Made by a program: the position numbers and the translations under genes. 33,026 nt of DNA, from the NCBI GenBank assembly GCA_937873225.1, contig CALMVN010000178.1, positions 4,420 to 37,445 of the forward strand, given 5' to 3'. The notes beneath the pieces were generated by a model. The model saw nothing but the letters and a program-made list of their open reading frames with translations, had not been told where the DNA came from and did not search any database. The DNA is from an uncultured Acetobacteraceae bacterium. GTDB lineage: Bacteria; Pseudomonadota; Alphaproteobacteria; Acetobacterales; Acetobacteraceae. Positions 10,027-20,784 of the stretch are shown piece after piece (the first letter of the stretch is position 1; every line of letters starts with the position of its first letter).

Positions 10027-10125
10027 GGGGCATCATCCGACCGAATCGACGCGGTCGGTCGGATGACGCTCGACAGGACAACGAGCTGGAGCACGATCCG
10101 TGAGCCGATGCGAACCGATCATGCC

Positions 10126-10129
<4 letters not shown>
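10027..10129. repeat. CTAG-ended palindromic repeat element, copy 2
   Basis: The second full copy fills the whole gap between the uvrB stop and the ArsR-type start. It shares with copy 1 the block CGACAGGACAACGA and a 21-base block beginning GATCCGTGAGCC (10094-10114), both in the same order and orientation. Its first hairpin is CATCCGACCGA/TCGGTCGGATG (10034-10044 and 10055-10065), 11 bp perfect. Relative to copy 1 the stem differs at both partners, so pairing is kept. The second stem is imperfect here. The right end CCCTAG contains the stop codon of uvrB; the left end lacks CTAG and runs into the regulator start. Confidence 0.8.
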
Positions 10130-12360
<2,231 letters not shown>

Positions 12361-12476
12361 GACCCTCAAGGTGGCGATCGCGCCCGGTGGCGGCAAGGAT
12401 TTTCGCCCCCGCCCGGTCCGGAACCCGCTCCCGGCGGCGGCGCTGTCCACCAGGGCGGCCGCCTTGCCGCAACCGG

Positions 12477-13214
12477 ATGGAGCCGATGGACCTCAGGAAC
12501 AAGGTGCTGGAGATCCACCACCGGCTTTGCCGGGCGTATGGCTGCCCGGTCAGCTACTTCCACGCCCTCGACCCGCTGAGCGAGCTGGTCAGCTCGCTGC
12601 TGTCGCACCGCACCCGCAACGCCGACAGCGGCGCCGCCTTCAAGGCGCTGCGGGCGCGGTTCCCGGACTGGGCGGAGGTGGCGGGGGCGCCGGTGGCCGC
12701 CGTCGAGGCGGCGATCGTGCGCTGCACCTGGCCGGAACAGAAGGCACCGCGGATCCAGTCGATCCTGCGCGCGATCGAGGCCGAGCGCGGCACGCTGTCG
12801 CTGGACTTCCTGGCCGACATGACGGTGGAGCAGGCGCGGACCTGGCTGGAACGGCTGCCCGGGATCGGGCCGAAGACCAGCGCCGCGGTGCTCAGCTTCA
12901 GCACCCTGCGACGGCCGGCGCTGCCGGTGGACAGCCACCACCACCGGGTGGCGATACGCACCGGGCTGATTCCGGCCGCGCTCGCGGTCGGCCCGTCGCA
13001 CCGGGTGCTGGCGGCGCAGCTGCCGGCTGACTGGGACGCGCAGCAGATCTACGACAACCACGAGGTGCTGATGCTGCACGGGCAGCGCTGCTGCTTCCAC
13101 CGGTCGCCTGCCTGCGGGCGCTGCCCGCTGCTCGACCTGTGCCCGTTCGGGCAGCAGCGGCAGGGGCCTCATCCCGTGGCGGCGGCCGTTCCGCAGGCCG
13201 AGGCGCCGGCCTGA
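12477..13214 (+). CDS. Endonuclease III-like DNA glycosylase/AP lyase with [4Fe-4S] cluster
   Basis: 245 residues from the ATG at 12477; a second in-frame ATG at 12486 is possible. The helix-hairpin-helix motif is [16 protein letters not shown] with the Schiff-base Lys133, and the catalytic Asp152 is in PVDSHHHRV. The C-terminal cluster loop is Cys206-x6-Cys213-x2-Cys216-x5-Cys222, exactly the endonuclease III spacing. The enzyme should remove oxidised pyrimidines and nick abasic sites. The segment [12 protein letters not shown] replaces the LLSAQ(T/A)TD of E. coli Nth, so substrate range could differ; hence no symbol is given. It is divergent from uvrB across a 116-bp gap, placing two DNA-repair genes back to back. 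Confidence 0.88.
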   Translation: MEPMDLRNKVLEIHHRLCRAYGCPVSYFHALDPLSELVSSLLSHRTRNADSGAAFKALRARFPDWAEVAGAPVAAVEAAIVRCTWPEQKAPRIQSILRAIEAERGTLSLDFLADMTVEQARTWLERLPGIGPKTSAAVLSFSTLRRPALPVDSHHHRVAIRTGLIPAALAVGPSHRVLAAQLPADWDAQQIYDNHEVLMLHGQRCCFHRSPACGRCPLLDLCPFGQQRQGPHPVAAAVPQAEAPA

Positions 13215-13229
13215 GGAGCCCCGTCCGGT

Positions 13230-13970
13230 TCAGGGCTCGCTGATGCGCGGGATGCGGCTGCCGGCCCAGGTCAGGCGCCACAGCCCGCCCTGGCGCAGGT
13301 TCTGCACCAGGCTGGGCCCGAAGGCCGCGAGGCAGGTGCCGCCGGGGTGGCGCACCGAGGGATAGATCACGCCGTTGCTGCCGAGCGCGTGCAGGCGACG
13401 GGCCAGCGCCTGGCCGGCGGGATAGGCGGTGGCGGTGTCCTCGCCCAGCACGCCGCCGGGGCGCCGGTCGGCGTCGCTGCCGTGGCGGAGGTCGTGGAAC
13501 GGGCCGATGAAGTCGGCGATCAGCTCGGCATAGTCGACGTGGGTGTCGTAGCGGCCGATCGCGTCGAGCTCGCGCGTCAGGTGGTAGGCGACCTCGCCGA
13601 GCGAGGTCTGGGTGTCCCAGCCGCAATACCAGGCGCCGCGCTGTCCGTCGTTGAAGCGGTTGCCGCCCGGGCGGACATGGGTGAAGGCGGCGTTGACGAA
13701 GCTGTCGTTGGGGCGCCCGAACACCAGCTCGCGCGGGTCGAGCCCGGGCAGGCCGCTGCCGGAGGCCTGGATGCGGCCGTTGGTGACCCCTTCCAGCGCC
13801 GCCAGGTCGTCCAGCGCGTCCGGCGTGGCGGCGAGCGGCGCCAGCACCGGCGGCTTCAGCCGGCCGCTCGGGATCAGCCGGACCGTGTCGCGCTGCGCGA
13901 TGTCGGCCAGCGGCGGCACGGGCGGCTCGTCGTGCAGGTCCGGCCCGGTGTCCGGTTCCAGCATGTCCAC
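13230..13970 (-). CDS. RES-domain toxin of a type II toxin-antitoxin pair
   Basis: 246 residues from a GTG at 13970; an ATG at 13964 is the alternative start. The RES fold signature is spread over FVNAAFTHVRPGGNRFNDG (Arg105), AWYCGWDTQTSLGEVAYH (Glu126) and GSNGVIYPSVRHPGGTCLAAF (Ser205). These match the conserved Arg, Glu and Ser that name the family. Characterised RES toxins degrade NAD+, arresting growth. The N-terminal ~75 residues precede the core and include DLAALEGVTNGRI. The gene begins 3 bp after the antitoxin stop, the usual antitoxin-then-toxin order. NADase activity is known for the family, not shown here. Confidence 0.86.
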   Translation of the reverse strand: MDMLEPDTGPDLHDEPPVPPLADIAQRDTVRLIPSGRLKPPVLAPLAATPDALDDLAALEGVTNGRIQASGSGLPGLDPRELVFGRPNDSFVNAAFTHVRPGGNRFNDGQRGAWYCGWDTQTSLGEVAYHLTRELDAIGRYDTHVDYAELIADFIGPFHDLRHGSDADRRPGGVLGEDTATAYPAGQALARRLHALGSNGVIYPSVRHPGGTCLAAFGPSLVQNLRQGGLWRLTWAGSRIPRISEP

Positions 13971-13973
13971 GGT

Positions 13974-14426
13974 CTAGAGACCGCCACGCAGGGCGTCGAC
14001 GTGGTTGCGGATGTCCAGCATGCCGGGAATGCCGCGCTCGATCGCCACCGCCAGGGGCGAACGGCCGCCGAACAGGGGGCCGCGGTTCGGCAGGCGGATC
14101 CAGTCGTCGGCCAGCGGCTCGGAGAACAGCAGGCGCAGACCCTTGAAGAGGCCGACCAGGACGCTGATCCGGGTCAGCATGTCCTGCGACAGCCGGAGCG
14201 TCCGGTCCGTTCGCCCCTGCTTCTTCAGCCGGAACCAGGACCGCTCCGACATGTCGCCCAGCAGCAGGCAGGTTTCCTCCGTGCTCAGCCGCCACAGCTC
14301 GGCGAGCCGGATCATGCCGTCCACCGCGGACGGCGTCAGGCGCAGCCGGGTGGCCGGCTCCGACAGGTTGAGGCTCGTCGCCGGGACGGGGATCACCGTC
14401 GGCCGGTTGTCCTGGATCGCGTGCAT
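13974..14426 (-). CDS. Xre/MbcA/ParS-type antitoxin (DUF2384-like C-terminus)
   Basis: 150 residues from the ATG at 14426, with AGGAGG six bases upstream. Residues about 30-80 form an Xre-like helical DNA-binding region (LTPSAVDGMIRLAELWRLS, ETCLLLGDMSERSWFRLK). The C-terminal toxin-binding segment ends DWIRLPNRGPLFGGRSPLAV followed by AIERGIPGMLDIRNHVDALRGG, the hallmark of MbcA/ParS antitoxins. It would cap the RES toxin active site and repress its own promoter, which carries a palindrome between the -35 and -10 hexamers. The stop is 3 bp before the toxin start. Confidence 0.88.
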   Translation of the reverse strand: MHAIQDNRPTVIPVPATSLNLSEPATRLRLTPSAVDGMIRLAELWRLSTEETCLLLGDMSERSWFRLKKQGRTDRTLRLSQDMLTRISVLVGLFKGLRLLFSEPLADDWIRLPNRGPLFGGRSPLAVAIERGIPGMLDIRNHVDALRGGL

Positions 14427-14443
14427 GGTGCCTCCTGGCGCTC

Positions 14444-14472
14444 AATATGCTGCCAAATGGCAGATAGTTCAA
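14444..14472 (-). promoter_or_regulatory. Promoter of the toxin-antitoxin operon with an embedded operator
   Basis: Reading the minus strand, TTGAAC (14472-14467) and CATATT (14449-14444) are separated by exactly 17 bases. The inverted repeat CTGCCA-AA-TGGCAG (14450-14463) occupies most of that spacer. The antitoxin ATG follows 18 bases after the -10. A dimer bound to the palindrome would block RNA polymerase, fitting autoregulation by the Xre-type antitoxin. Confidence 0.65.
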
Positions 14473-14532
14473 CCGTGGTCGAAAAAACCGTCTCGCCGGC
14501 CTCAGCTTGACTGTCCCAACCGCGCTGCGCAC

Positions 14533-15027
14533 ATGCGGCGTATGCCAGCCCCCCTTCCCGCCTCGCCCGATCCGTTCGTCGTTCCGGAAGAGGCGAGCGC
14601 CGCGGCGGCGATCGCGGCCATCGCGGAGGAACTCGCGGTGTTCGACGACTGGATGGAGCGCTACCAGTACATCATCGAGCTGGGCCGGACGCTGCCGCCG
14701 TTCCCGAAGCAGTGGGCGGACGATTCGCACCGGGTGCCGGGCTGCCAGAGCCAGGTTTGGCTGGAGTCGGCGGTGTCGGGCGACCGGCTCCGGTTCGCCG
14801 GCGCCTCGGACGCGGCGATCGTGTCCGGCCTGGTGGCGCTGCTGCTGCGCGTGTACTCGGGGCGGAGCCCGGGGGAGATCCTCGGGACCGACCCGGTGTT
14901 CCTGAAGGAGCTGGGATTGCTGGAGGCGCGGTCCGCCAACCGCGGCAACGGGATCGCGTCCATGGCCAAGGCGGTGCAGCGCGCGGCCCGTGCCGCCGGC
15001 GCGACGCTTCCTGGCGAGGCGACGTGA
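14533..15027 (+). CDS. sufE: SufE family cysteine-desulfurase sulfur acceptor
   Basis: 164 residues from the ATG at 14533, or 161 from 14542; no clear ribosome-binding site decides between them. The SufE pattern is clear: FDDWMERYQYIIELGRTLPP, then HRVPGCQSQVWLE with the sulfur-accepting Cys71, and SGLVALLLRVYSGRSPGEIL. The late FLKELGLLEARSANRGNGIASM is also conserved. SufE takes persulfide sulfur from SufS and delivers it for Fe-S cluster assembly in the cytosol. No other suf gene is adjacent, so the gene is orphaned from the suf operon here. It is divergent from the antitoxin and converges on hslU with a 100-bp gap that shows only GC-rich inverted repeats and no clear terminator. Confidence 0.9.
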   Translation: MRRMPAPLPASPDPFVVPEEASAAAAIAAIAEELAVFDDWMERYQYIIELGRTLPPFPKQWADDSHRVPGCQSQVWLESAVSGDRLRFAGASDAAIVSGLVALLLRVYSGRSPGEILGTDPVFLKELGLLEARSANRGNGIASMAKAVQRAARAAGATLPGEAT

Positions 15028-15127
15028 TCCCCGGCGGCCGGTCCGCGGCTCGGCGCCGGGCTCGCAGGATCGGGTAGCGTTCCGGCGCGGCGGGCGGCGA
15101 CCCGCGGCCGCGAAGCCGGCCGGGCGG

Positions 15128-16446
<1,319 letters not shown>

Positions 16447-16447
<1 letters not shown>

Positions 16448-17040
16448 CAGCGGGTTTCCTGCGCCGTGGACGCGTCCAGCGTTTCCACGATCAGCGAATG
16501 GTTGGTGTAGACGCAGATGTCGGCGGCGATGCGCATCGCCCGGCGCGCCACCGCCTCGGCGTCCAGCCCGTCCACGGTCAGCAGCGCGCGGGCAGCCGCC
16601 AGGGCGTAGTTGCCGCCGGAGCCGATCGCGATCACGCCGTCCTCCGGCTCAAGCACGTCGCCGTTGCCGGTGAGGGTGAAGGCGCGGGTCTCGTCGGCCA
16701 CCGCCATCATCGCTTCCAGCCGGCGCAGGTAGCGGTCGGTGCGCCAGTCCTTGGCCAGTTCCACGCAGGCGCGCTCGAGCTGGTTGGGATAGCGCTCCAG
16801 CTTTCCTTCCAGGCGCTCCAGCAGGGTGAAGGCGTCCGCGGTGGCGCCGGCGAAGCCGGACAGGATGGTGCCGGACGGGCCGATGCGTCGCACCTTGCGG
16901 GCGTTGCCCTTGATCACCGTCTGCCCGAGCGTGACCTGGCCGTCGCCCGCCATCGCCACCTGGCCGCCGCGCCGGACGCAAAGGATCGTGGTTCCGTGCC
17001 AGCCGATCGGGTCGTGGCTGCCGGTTGGATGGATCTGCAT
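16447..17040 (-). CDS. hslV: ATP-dependent protease peptidase subunit HslV (ClpQ)
   Basis: 197 residues from the ATG at 17040 ([16 protein letters not shown]). Processing before Thr17 would expose the nucleophile in [10 protein letters not shown], giving a 16-residue propeptide, longer than the very short one of E. coli. Other proteasome-type features are [20 protein letters not shown] with the catalytic Lys, [17 protein letters not shown], and [16 protein letters not shown]. It forms the double-hexamer proteolytic core of HslUV in the cytosol. A frame extension to 17100 is Ala-rich and unlikely. The order hslV-hslU with overlap is the common one. Confidence 0.96.
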
Positions 17041-17131
17041 GGATGGAGCAGATAGGGCGGCGGCGGCGGCACGCAAGCGCGGCCCGGCGGCGCCGGTCAC
17101 CGTCAGGGGCGCCGCCGCCTCGGGGCCGCGA

Positions 17132-17503
17132 TCAGGGCGGTGCGGCCTGGGCCATCAGGGTCCGCACCAGGGCCACCAGCTCGCTCGGCCGGAACGGCTT
17201 GTGCAGCACCGTCTCGTGCTGGTCCAGCACGCGCCCCTGCAGCGAGTCGGGCCGGCCGGTGATGTAGATGATCGGCACGGCGGGAAACAGCATTCGGGCG
17301 ATGCCGGCGACCACGAAGCCGTTGCGGCGCGTGCCCAGGTCCAGGTCGGTCACGAACACCTTGGGCGGCTGGCCGTCGCGCAGCACGCCCAGGGCCTCGG
17401 CCTCGACCCCGGCGCCGACCGCGTCCAGTCCCTCCTCGCGCAGGGCGTCGACCAGGATGGTCCGCACCAGCGGATCGTCGTCGAGAACCAGCAGGTCGCA
17501 CAT
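17132..17503 (-). CDS. Single-domain response regulator (REC only)
   Basis: 123 residues consisting of one receiver domain: acidic pocket Asp8-Asp9-Asp10, phospho-acceptor Asp53 in VTDLDLG, Thr82 in YITGRP and Lys102 in LHKPF. All residues needed for phosphorylation are present and there is no output domain. Such proteins act as phosphate shuttles or sinks, or as CheY/DivK-like allosteric effectors. It lies downstream of hslV on the same strand across a 90-bp gap from a different functional class, so it is probably separately transcribed. The nearest kinases are the hybrid kinases of the chemosensory operon about 1.7 kb away, a possible but unproven partnership. Confidence 0.87.
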   Translation of the reverse strand: MCDLLVLDDDPLVRTILVDALREEGLDAVGAGVEAEALGVLRDGQPPKVFVTDLDLGTRRNGFVVAGIARMLFPAVPIIYITGRPDSLQGRVLDQHETVLHKPFRPSELVALVRTLMAQAAPP

Positions 17504-17579
17504 GGTCGGACCCTCGCGAGGCGGCTGACGGCATCAAGCGCCCGGACAGCGCGCGGTTGCATTTTGCCGCGATACCACT

Positions 17580-17610
17580 TGCAATTGCATCATAAAATCG
17601 AAATTATGAT
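17580..17610. promoter_or_regulatory. AT-rich palindrome cluster in the response-regulator/hydrolase divergent region
   Basis: The 10-bp palindrome TGCAATTGCA (17580-17589) is followed immediately by a 7-bp inverted repeat, ATCATAA (17589-17595) and TTATGAT (17604-17610), with an 8-bp spacer. This is the most AT-rich stretch of the neighbourhood. It lies between two divergent genes, 76 bp from the response-regulator start and about 130 bp from the preferred hydrolase start, and could be a shared control region. No strong promoter hexamer pair was identified. Confidence 0.4.
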
Positions 17611-17728
17611 CCGGGCCGCGGTTGTCGTCGCATAAAGGCGTTGCGTCTCCCGCCCTGAGGGGATTACGCGATATCGCCTTTCTGCCGTTACTGCACCGGT
17701 TCTGCAAGTGCACTGCAGCAAAACACCT

Positions 17729-17739
17729 GGAGAAGACCG
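17729..17739 (+). promoter_or_regulatory. Ribosome-binding site deciding a GTG start for the hydrolase-like gene
   Basis: GGAGAAG (17729-17735) lies directly before a GTG at 17739, with six bases between GGAG and the start. The alternative TTG at 17622 has no comparable site, and its 39-residue extension has no recognisable domain. The GTG start also begins the first predicted beta-strand (MIVHAGEEIVVHQ). Confidence 0.6.
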
Positions 17740-19232
17740 TGATCGTCCATGCCGGTGAAGAAATCGTCGTCCACCAGAACCATGGGGCGTCGGATTATCT
17801 CCTGGTCACCTTCTGCGAGCTGCACAACGAACACCTCGCGCACATGCACTACTTCCTCAAGCCGATCGTCGACGAGGCGAACATTTCCTGTATCGGGGTC
17901 ATGACCACGGTCAAGGGGTTCTACCTGTCGCCGGAAATGGACGAGGTGTTCCGCATCGTCGAGCGGGAGCGCCGCGGCCGCAAGGTGGTGGTGTTCGGCC
18001 AGTCGATGGGCGGCTACGCGGCGATCAAGCATTCGCGGGCGCTGAAGGCGGACTACGTTCTGGCCTGCTCGCCGTTCTTCTCCATGGACCCGGACGAGCT
18101 GGAGTTCCCGAGCGACCGCCACCGCAAGATCCTGATGCACTCGATGGCGCATCACAACGTGGTCGACCGGCCGCAGTTCAAGGGCATGCGCATCACCGCG
18201 GCCGACACCCACGGCCGGGTGGTGGTGTTCTACGACCCGTCGGAGTTCGTCGACGTGTACGACGCCGAGCTGCTGCGCAAGCACCTGCCCGACGCGGAGT
18301 TCGTCACCGTGCCGCACGCCAACCACGCGGTGTACAACTCGTCCTGGCGCGCCTCGATGTTCTCCGACCTGGTGCGGGCGACGCGGTCCGAGGACAAGCG
18401 GGCCGTGGTGCGGGAGATGAACCGGATCCGGCGCAGCAACGCCCAGTTCATGGTCCGCTCGCTGCGCAAGGCGTCGCAGCGCAAGCCGCTGCTGTGCCTC
18501 AAGGCGCTGCACTCGCCGCGCATCGCCGAGCACCTGGACTACAAGACCATCCTGAACGACCCGCTGAACATGCTCCTGGTCCACACCCTGTTCGCCAGGG
18601 GCGACCGGGCGGCGGCGGTCAGGCACTTCGCCCTGGTCGCCAAGGAGGTGATGCAGCTGCGTGCGCCGCCGGTGGACGTGGGCGACGGCCCGCTGCTCGA
18701 CACCGTGCTGGGCCAGAAGCGCTGCCTGCTGATGTCGGTGCACGGCACCTTCCTGGCCTACGAGATGACCAACCGGGCGGTCCGGCTGGAGCAGCACGTG
18801 TTCGGGCGCAACGACCTGTTCCCGGTGTTCGCCAAGTGGGCGAACGGCGGGTCGAGCTTCTACATCCTGTCCAACGAGCGCGAGATCCCGATCTCGCTCA
18901 CCACCGGCGACGCCGGGTCCAACACGGAGGCCCAGGCGGCCTCGCCGCAGCTGGTCGAGGCGGGGGCGCACTGCATCGCCATACGCAGCGGCGACGGCTA
19001 CCTGGAGGCCGGCAACAACGGGCGGCTGCACCTGGCGGCGGTGCTGGGCGAGCACGAGCGCTTCGTTCCGATCCCCATGCCGGAACAGTCCAGCGCGCTG
19101 AAGGCGGGCTCGCTCAACTGGTTCGACCAGGTGGTGCTGACACAGCCGCCGGCGCCGCTGATCGAGAACGACATGTCCGCCGCCCGGCAGCGCCGCGCGC
19201 CGCGCTGGAGAAGGCTGTTCGCCAAGGCCTGA
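17739..19232 (+). CDS. Unrecognised two-domain protein: alpha/beta-hydrolase-like N-terminus plus probable beta-trefoil C-terminus
   Basis: 497 residues from GTG 17739 (536 if from TTG 17622). Residues 1-210 look like a minimal alpha/beta hydrolase: a strand-rich start (GASDYLLVTFCE), nucleophile elbow GQSMGGYAA with Ser89, Asp166 in VVVFYDPSEFVD and His196 in VPHANHAVY. The middle (210-310) is helical and basic (RAVVREMNRIRRSNAQ). Residues about 320-450 repeat a pattern resembling fascin-like trefoils: CLLMSVHGTFLAYEM, SSFYILSNEREIPISL, and HCIAIRSGDGYLEAGNNGRL. Such trefoils often bind sugars or act as scaffolds. The C-terminus is Arg-rich (RQRRAPRWRRLFAKA). There is no signal peptide. I do not recognise a named function; esterase, depolymerase or surface-glycan roles are speculation. 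Confidence 0.75.
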   Translation: MIVHAGEEIVVHQNHGASDYLLVTFCELHNEHLAHMHYFLKPIVDEANISCIGVMTTVKGFYLSPEMDEVFRIVERERRGRKVVVFGQSMGGYAAIKHSRALKADYVLACSPFFSMDPDELEFPSDRHRKILMHSMAHHNVVDRPQFKGMRITAADTHGRVVVFYDPSEFVDVYDAELLRKHLPDAEFVTVPHANHAVYNSSWRASMFSDLVRATRSEDKRAVVREMNRIRRSNAQFMVRSLRKASQRKPLLCLKALHSPRIAEHLDYKTILNDPLNMLLVHTLFARGDRAAAVRHFALVAKEVMQLRAPPVDVGDGPLLDTVLGQKRCLLMSVHGTFLAYEMTNRAVRLEQHVFGRNDLFPVFAKWANGGSSFYILSNEREIPISLTTGDAGSNTEAQAASPQLVEAGAHCIAIRSGDGYLEAGNNGRLHLAAVLGEHERFVPIPMPEQSSALKAGSLNWFDQVVLTQPPAPLIENDMSAARQRRAPRWRRLFAKA

Positions 19233-19245
19233 ACCGGCCCGGCGT

Positions 19246-20784
19246 TCAGCCCGGAGCGGTCGCCGGCATCGCCGGCAGGCAGAGCTGGAAGCTGGTGCCC
19301 GCGCCCGGTGCGGTGCGGACCCGGACCGCGCCGCCGGTCTGCCGCATGAAGCCGTACACCATCGACAGGCCGAGCCCGGTGCCGCGGCCGATCTCCTTGG
19401 TGGTGAAGAACGGCTCGAAGATGCGCGTGACGACCTCCTCGTCCATGCCGCTGCCGGTGTCGGACACGCTGACCGCGACCGTTCCGCCGGACGGCAGCGC
19501 GCCGACCCGGAGCACGTGGCCGTCCTCCTCGCCGTCGACGAGCCAACGCGTGCCCAGGGTGATGGTGCCGGTGCCGTCCATCGCGTCCCGGGCGTTGATG
19601 CACAGGTTGAGCAGCGCCAGCTCCAGCTGCGCCGGGTCGACCAGGGCGGCCGGCAGGTCCGGCTGGAGCTGCTGCTCGATGCGCACCTGGGGCCGGTCGA
19701 TGCTTCGCGCCAGCAGGTCGTCCATCGCCTGCACCAGGGCGTTCACGTCCACCGCCTGCTGCACGGTGTCGCGCTGCCGGCTGAAGCTCAGCAGGCGCTG
19801 GGTCAGGGCGGCTCCCCGCTCGGCGCCGGCGATCGCGGTCTCGATCAGCCGGACCAGGCGCGCGTCCTCGCCGGCGGCGCGCTGCGCCAGCTCCAGGCTG
19901 CCCAGCACCGCGGTCAGCAGGTTGTTGAAGTCGTGCGCCACCCCGCCCGCCATGGTGCCGAGCGCCTGCATCCGGTCCGCCTGACGCAGCCGGTCCTCCA
20001 TCAGCTTGGCCACCGTGACGTCGCGCTCGAAGGTGGCGAGCGCCTGCACCACCCCGTGCGGATCGCGCAGCGGCCCGCGCAGGCGCTCCATCCAGCAGGT
20101 CCGGCCGTCGCGCTCGATCCGGCTCAGCACCCGGCTGGGGCGTCCGTCCGGGGCGAGCGCGCGTCGGTCCTCGTCCTCGACGGCGCGGCGCTCCTCCTCC
20201 GTCGCCAGCCCTTCCGACAGCGCCCGCTCGGTGCGGCCGAGGCACGCGTCGACGGGATGGCCCAGGCGGCTCGCGGCCACCCGGTTCAGGCGGATGAACC
20301 GTGCTTCCCTGTCCTTGAACGACAGCCCGTCGTCGATGCTGTCCATCAGGCCGGACAACAGCATGCGCTCGTCGCGCAGCGCCGCTCCGAGCCGGGCGCG
20401 CTCCGCCGCCTGGCGGATCATCGACAGCAGCGCCACCGGCTCCCACGGCTTGTGCGCATAGCCGGAGATGCGCCCGTCGTTCAGCGCCGCCACCACGGCG
20501 CTGAGGTCGGCGTAGCCGGTCAGCAGCAGCGCTTCCGCACCCGTCACGGAACGGGCGCGGGCCAGGAAGGCGTCGCCGGTCATGCCGGGCATGCGCTGGT
20601 CCGACACGATCACCGCGACCTCGGCGTGCTCCGCCAGCAGCTCCAGCGCCCGGAACGGCGAGGTGGCCGACAGCACGCGGTACTCGTCCTCGAGCAGGTC
20701 CTCGAGTGCCACCAGGATGTCCGGCTCGTCGTCGACCAGCAGCACCGTGCTGCGGTCCGGCGGCCGGAACGGTTGCGGGCTCAC
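19246..20784 (-). CDS. Hybrid histidine kinase, REC-PAS-HisKA-HATPase, last gene of the chemosensory operon
   Basis: 512 residues from a GTG at 20784 that overlaps the preceding kinase stop by 4 bp (GTGA). The N-terminal receiver (12-130) has Asp18-Asp19, phospho-acceptor Asp62 in IVSDQRMPGM, Thr89 and Lys112 in AHKPWEP. A PAS-like domain follows (about 140-260, ending ATFERDVTVAK). The kinase core has His284 in GGVAHDFNNLL, Asn397 in CINARDAMD, the G1 box SDTGSGM and G2 box GTGLGLS. There are no membrane segments, so it is soluble and probably gets its input through the receiver, for instance from CheA in the same operon. The kinase end carries no second receiver, so phosphate must go to another protein not in the operon. 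It converges on the hydrolase-like gene with a 13-bp gap. Confidence 0.92.
   Translation of the reverse strand: MSPQPFRPPDRSTVLLVDDEPDILVALEDLLEDEYRVLSATSPFRALELLAEHAEVAVIVSDQRMPGMTGDAFLARARSVTGAEALLLTGYADLSAVVAALNDGRISGYAHKPWEPVALLSMIRQAAERARLGAALRDERMLLSGLMDSIDDGLSFKDREARFIRLNRVAASRLGHPVDACLGRTERALSEGLATEEERRAVEDEDRRALAPDGRPSRVLSRIERDGRTCWMERLRGPLRDPHGVVQALATFERDVTVAKLMEDRLRQADRMQALGTMAGGVAHDFNNLLTAVLGSLELAQRAAGEDARLVRLIETAIAGAERGAALTQRLLSFSRQRDTVQQAVDVNALVQAMDDLLARSIDRPQVRIEQQLQPDLPAALVDPAQLELALLNLCINARDAMDGTGTITLGTRWLVDGEEDGHVLRVGALPSGGTVAVSVSDTGSGMDEEVVTRIFEPFFTTKEIGRGTGLGLSMVYGFMRQTGGAVRVRTAPGAGTSFQLCLPAMPATAPG

Noticed and set aside
15028-15127. Terminator or small RNA between convergent sufE and hslU
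   Set aside because: The 100 bp hold only diffuse GC-rich inverted repeats with no T-tract or promoter-like sequence.
17622-17738. TTG start adding 39 residues to the hydrolase-like protein
   Set aside because: No ribosome-binding site and no recognisable domain in the extension; GGAGAAG precedes the GTG at 17739.
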